From an uncultured Eubacterium sp. (lineage in GTDB: Bacteria > Bacillota > Clostridia > Lachnospirales > CAG-274): DNA of 25,334 nucleotides. The notes below the pieces were generated by a model, which had not been told where the DNA came from, ran no database searches, and saw only the letters and a list, made by a program, of their open reading frames with translations. The stretch is from assembly GCA_900545305.1 (NCBI GenBank), contig UQYD01000026.1:1-25334 (forward strand). The letters run 5' to 3'. How positions within the stretch are numbered: the first letter of the stretch is position 1; each line of letters opens with the position of its first letter. Shown here piece after piece: positions 22,181 to 25,334 of the stretch. A program made the translations under genes and the position numbers.

Positions 22181-22534
22181 ATGGATTATCTAAAAGCTTT
22201 TTGCGTAGGAGGCTTAATATGTGTAATAGGTCAAATTTTAATAGATAAAACAAAACTTACATCTGCAAGAATACTTGTACTTTTTGTAGTTATAGGGTGT
22301 ATCCTTGGAGGGATAGGTATCTATCCCAAAATTGTTGATTTTGCAGGAGCTGGTGCCACAATTCCCCTTTTAGGATTTGGGAACAACCTTGCAAAAGGTG
22401 TCATAAATGAAATTGACAATATCGGTTTGATAGGTATATTTTCAGGAGGAATAAAAGCTGCTGCAACTGGAATAACAGCCTCTATAGCTTTTGCTTTTAT
22501 TATGGCTTTAATTTTTAATCCAAAAGAAAAATAA
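22181..22534 (+). CDS. spoVAE: Stage V sporulation protein AE (SpoVAEb type)
   Basis: The 117-residue membrane protein is a paralog of SpoVAC: both have FxxGGLICxxGQ near the N-terminus and FAGAGxxxPxxGFxN in the middle. It pairs with SpoVAC and SpoVAD in the dipicolinic acid channel. AGGTG precedes the ATG, 9 nt after spoVAD. It is the last spo gene here; the spoVAEa and spoVAF genes of Bacillus do not follow. Confidence 0.93.
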   Translation: MDYLKAFCVGGLICVIGQILIDKTKLTSARILVLFVVIGCILGGIGIYPKIVDFAGAGATIPLLGFGNNLAKGVINEIDNIGLIGIFSGGIKAAATGITASIAFAFIMALIFNPKEK

Positions 22535-22551
22535 TTTTATTCGTATATATC

Positions 22552-22580
22552 TTGACATAACTTTAATAAATGTGTAATAT
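22552..22580 (+). promoter_or_regulatory. Promoter of mntP
   Basis: A perfect TTGACA (22552-22557) and TAATAT (22575-22580) are separated by 17 bp. The leader of about 30 nt is too short for a yybP-ykoY manganese riboswitch. Confidence 0.85.
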
Positions 22581-22615
22581 AACAAGGTTGTATTTTTATT
22601 TAAGGAGAATATTTT

Positions 22616-23191
22616 ATGAGTTTTATAGAATTATTTTTGATTGCTGTAAGTCTAGCTATGGATGCATTTGCCGTCTCTGTAAGCAATGGTTTAATTTTAC
22701 CTAATGTAAAAAAGAGAAATGCTGTTACATTTGGTCTATATTTTGGTCTATTTCAGTTTTTTATGCCTGTTATAGGTTACTTTTTAGGTAGTAAACTTAC
22801 CAAATACGTACAGCAATTTGACCACTGGATAGCTTTTATACTTCTCGGCATTATTGGATTTAATATGATAAAAGAATCTTTTTCTGATGATGAAGACGAT
22901 ATACCTAAGGAGAAAGAAATTCTAAAGGTAAAAAATATGACTATGCTTGCTATTGCAACTAGTATTGACGCTCTTGCTGTAGGCGTTACTTTTGCTTTTA
23001 TAGGTAATATAAGTATATTTTTCGCCTGTTCTGTTATAGGCATTGTAGCTTTTGCACTTTCATATGCAGGTTTGATGATAGGCAAGAAGATTGGACCATT
23101 TTTCAAAACATACGCCGAGAGAATAGGTGGTCTAGTTCTCATTGGAATGGGTATAAAAATATTAATACAACATATATTTTTCGGTGGTTGA
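22616..23191 (+). CDS. mntP: MntP manganese efflux pump
   Basis: The 191-residue, six-helix membrane protein exports Mn(II). Two inverted halves each carry a conserved Asp motif, SLAMDAFAVS in helix 1 and TSIDALAVGVTF in the second half, diagnostic of MntP (formerly YebN). A cytoplasmic acidic loop (SDDEDD) separates the halves. AAGGAG precedes the ATG. It is monocistronic, with its own promoter and terminator, and probably unrelated to the neighbouring spore genes. Manganese is, however, abundant in spores, so a link is possible but unproven. Confidence 0.95.
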   Translation: MSFIELFLIAVSLAMDAFAVSVSNGLILPNVKKRNAVTFGLYFGLFQFFMPVIGYFLGSKLTKYVQQFDHWIAFILLGIIGFNMIKESFSDDEDDIPKEKEILKVKNMTMLAIATSIDALAVGVTFAFIGNISIFFACSVIGIVAFALSYAGLMIGKKIGPFFKTYAERIGGLVLIGMGIKILIQHIFFGG

Positions 23192-23196
23192 TACAT

Positions 23197-23223
23197 AAAA
23201 CGGCTTTTTTAAGTCGTTTTTTT
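23197..23223 (+). terminator. Intrinsic terminator of mntP
   Basis: AAAACGGCTT (23197-23206) pairs with AAGTCGTTTT (23211-23220), including one G-T, around a TTTT loop, and a T run follows. Confidence 0.9.
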
Positions 23224-23326
23224 GTTTATTATTTTATAAAAGTATAAAAGGAATTACCAACACAAAGCGAAAATATTATTATGTATAAGTAATTTAGAAC
23301 CAACAATACTGGAAAGGAGTAAATTA

Positions 23327-24322
23327 TTGAATATTCGTGAATTTAGAGAAGATTTAGAAATCAACACCTTAAGTCCATTTGCCACTAAAAGCAAATATTC
23401 TGCCGGCAGAAAAAAAGATGAAAATCCATGTGAAATAAGAACATGTTTTCAAAGAGATAGAGATAGAATAGTACATTCTAAATCTTTTCGCAGACTAATG
23501 CATAAAACTCAAGTTTTTATATCTCCTGAAGGTGACCATTATAGAACGAGATTAACCCATACAATGGAAGTTGCCCAAATCGCACGAACCATTGCCAGAG
23601 CTTTAAATCTGAGCGAAGATTTAACTGAAGCTATTGCTTTAGGTCACGATTTAGGTCACACTCCATTTGGTCATTTAGGAGAATCTGATTTGAATAATAT
23701 TGTCTGTGGTGGATTTAGACACAATGAACAAAGTGTAAGAGTTGTTGAGTTTATTGAAAAAAACGGCAAAGGATTAAATCTAACAGAAGAAGTTATTGAT
23801 GGAATACTAAACCATAGAGGGAAGGGTAATCCAAAAACTTTAGAAGGTAAAATTGTTCAAATATCTGATAAAATTGCATATGTAAATCATGATATTGATG
23901 ATGCTATACGTTCTGGTATATTAAAAGAAAATGATTTACCTAAGGAGTATACCAAAATCTTAGGGGATTCGTCACATAACAGAATAGACTTTCTCATAAA
24001 AAATATAATTAAAAATAGCTATGAAAAAGATAATATTATAATATCAACTTTTGTAAAAGAGGCCTTATATGGTCTTAGACAATTTTTATTTGAAAATGTC
24101 TATTTTTCGAATAATTTAGCCATTGAAAGAAAGAAATACTGTAATATACTTAGCAAAATGTACGAGTTCTATATATCTAATTTTTCAGAAATTCCACATG
24201 AATTTATATGTATGTATGAAAAAGATGACACTTTAAGCGAAAAAAGCACTATTGTATGTGATTATATTGCTGGTATGACAGATAGATTTGCAATGACAAC
24301 ATACAAAAAATTATTTTTATAA
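23327..24322 (+). CDS. Deoxyguanosinetriphosphate triphosphohydrolase-like protein
   Basis: This HD-domain dNTP hydrolase releases inorganic triphosphate from dNTPs and helps balance the pool. Metal ligands are visible in RLTHTMEVAQ (H78), ALGHDLGHTPFGH (H107 and D108) and the later QISDKIAYVNHDIDD. The FRRLMHKTQVF segment is a family signature, and NHRGKGNP is also visible. The TTG at 23327 is the start, preceded by GGAAAGGAG; no ATG fits. At 331 residues it is of the short Gram-positive type. It lies 86 nt before dnaG with no terminator between them. A dgt-like gene before dnaG-rpoD is a common clostridial arrangement. I see only weak promoter candidates in 23222-23289. Confidence 0.93.
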   Translation: MNIREFREDLEINTLSPFATKSKYSAGRKKDENPCEIRTCFQRDRDRIVHSKSFRRLMHKTQVFISPEGDHYRTRLTHTMEVAQIARTIARALNLSEDLTEAIALGHDLGHTPFGHLGESDLNNIVCGGFRHNEQSVRVVEFIEKNGKGLNLTEEVIDGILNHRGKGNPKTLEGKIVQISDKIAYVNHDIDDAIRSGILKENDLPKEYTKILGDSSHNRIDFLIKNIIKNSYEKDNIIISTFVKEALYGLRQFLFENVYFSNNLAIERKKYCNILSKMYEFYISNFSEIPHEFICMYEKDDTLSEKSTIVCDYIAGMTDRFAMTTYKKLFL

Positions 24323-24408
24323 TTAAATTTTATTTTCAAAAAGCAAGGATATTTTCACAAAATGTCGAAGATTAATTAGGTTAAAGATATATGAAAAGAG
24401 GTGTAAAG

Positions 24409-25334
24409 ATGTATTATCCTGACGAAGTTATAGATGATATTGTTTCTGGAAATGACATTGTTGATGTTATTGGTAGTTACGTCCAGTTAAAAAAACAAAG
24501 TTCGGATTACATATGCCTTTGTCCTTTCCACAGAGAGAAATCACCTTCTTTTCACATTAACCAGACAAAACAGCTTTTTCATTGTTTTGGCTGTAATGCT
24601 GGTGGTAACGTAATAGGATTTGTTATGCAATATGAAAATCTAAGTTTTCCCGATGCTGTTAAATTCTTAGCTGATAGAATAGGATATAATCTTCCCGAAA
24701 ATGGATATTCTAAAATATCTGCAGAAAGACAACAATTAAAGCGAGAACTATACGATATTCATAAAGTTGCTGCGAGATTTTATTATGAGCAGTTGCAAAC
24801 TGAAAATGCCCATAATGCTGTAGAATATCTTAATTTAAGGCAACTTTCACCAAGGACAAGAAAAATTTTTGGACTTGGTTACGCCCCTATACACAAAGAC
24901 GCTTTATACAAAAAACTTGTGGAAGCTGGTTTTTCTGAAAACGCTATTTTAAAAAGTGGTCTGGTATACAAAAATGAAAATGGCAGTTACTATGAAAAGT
25001 TTTATAATAGACTTATGTTTCCAATTATTGATGTTTATGGAAATATTATAGGCTTTGGTGGTCGTGTTCTAGGAGATGGTATTCCTAAATATCTTAACTC
25101 TCCTGAAACTGAAATTTTTTCAAAAAGTAAAAACTTGTATAATTTAAATTTAGCAAAAAAGGGTAATACTAGAGAACTAATTTTAGTCGAAGGATATATG
25201 GATGCAATAACAATATATCAAGCTGGTTTTACCAATGTTGTCGCATCTTTGGGCACAGCATTTAACGAAAACCATGCTCGAGTACTCAAGTCCTATGCCG
25301 ATAGTGCCATACTATTAATTGATAGTGATGAAGC
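24409..25334 (+). CDS. dnaG: DNA primase DnaG, partial (3' end beyond window)
   Basis: DnaG makes the RNA primers for replication. The visible 308 codons carry the CHC2 zinc-binding domain with C38, H41, C59 and C62 (CPFH and CFGC). The primase core follows with NRLMFPIID and GFGGRVLGDG, then the first TOPRIM motif LVEGYMDA and ILLIDSDEA at the edge. The frame stays open to the last base. I start at the ATG at 24409, 7 nt after AAGAGGTG. An in-frame ATG at 24391 would place that ribosome binding site inside the gene. It is probably co-transcribed with the upstream dGTPase-like gene. Confidence 0.96.
   Translation, partial: MYYPDEVIDDIVSGNDIVDVIGSYVQLKKQSSDYICLCPFHREKSPSFHINQTKQLFHCFGCNAGGNVIGFVMQYENLSFPDAVKFLADRIGYNLPENGYSKISAERQQLKRELYDIHKVAARFYYEQLQTENAHNAVEYLNLRQLSPRTRKIFGLGYAPIHKDALYKKLVEAGFSENAILKSGLVYKNENGSYYEKFYNRLMFPIIDVYGNIIGFGGRVLGDGIPKYLNSPETEIFSKSKNLYNLNLAKKGNTRELILVEGYMDAITIYQAGFTNVVASLGTAFNENHARVLKSYADSAILLIDSDE

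Noticed and set aside
22580..22616. yybP-ykoY manganese riboswitch before mntP
   Set aside because: The predicted leader is only about 30 nt, too short for that riboswitch.

Overview
The window reads as a core chromosomal segment of a low-GC, endospore-forming, anaerobic Firmicute of class Clostridia, most likely a Lachnospirales-type lineage. The evidence is the strongly AT-rich sequence, AGGAGG-type ribosome binding sites, sigma-A promoters, a complete spoIIA operon joined to spoVA genes, a reverse-order rubrerythrin, and secreted proteins with copper-amine-oxidase-N and CAP domains. The species assignment is inference; no phylogeny was run.

Region 1 (1-2463) is translation machinery: two tandem tRNA-Lys(CTT) genes, with the last bases of a probable third copy at the window edge, then rpsB and tsf. 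Both protein genes follow leader regions that can fold into nested helices, and a terminator-like hairpin separates rpsB from tsf. Region 2 (2464-5540) is an accessory-looking AT-rich patch on the minus strand. It holds a small secreted EF-hand-like protein, an SGNH/GDSL hydrolase gene broken by one frameshift, and about 500 bp with no gene. Region 3 (5540-8925) holds a reverse rubrerythrin with a PerR-box-like operator, an atypical peptide deformylase on the minus strand, and a plus-strand cluster of small alarmone synthetase, metallophosphoesterase and cyclophilin. Region 4 (8880-13982) has an OmpR-type two-component pair and the TldD/TldE (PmbA) protease pair, ending at a bidirectional terminator shared with prfC on the minus strand. 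Region 5 (15606-18007) has a secreted CAP-domain protein and, on the minus strand, a lexA-exonuclease operon. Region 6 (18040-22534) is the sporulation block spoIIAA-spoIIAB-sigF followed by spoVAA-AB-AC-AD-AE. Region 7 (22552-25334) has mntP, a dGTPase-like HD hydrolase, and dnaG running off the window end.

Most genes are housekeeping or sporulation genes in recognisable neighbourhoods, and I see no clear new multi-gene system. The least explained signals are RNA-level or regulatory. They are the structured rpsB and rpsB-tsf leaders, the compensatory change between the duplicated tRNAs, a promoter overlapping the 5' arm of a terminator, and a strong terminator hairpin wedged between sigF and spoVAA. 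Lysine codon use also splits by gene class: rpsB uses AAG for 23 of 26 lysines, sigF for 3 of 30, which fits the duplicated CTT-anticodon tRNA.
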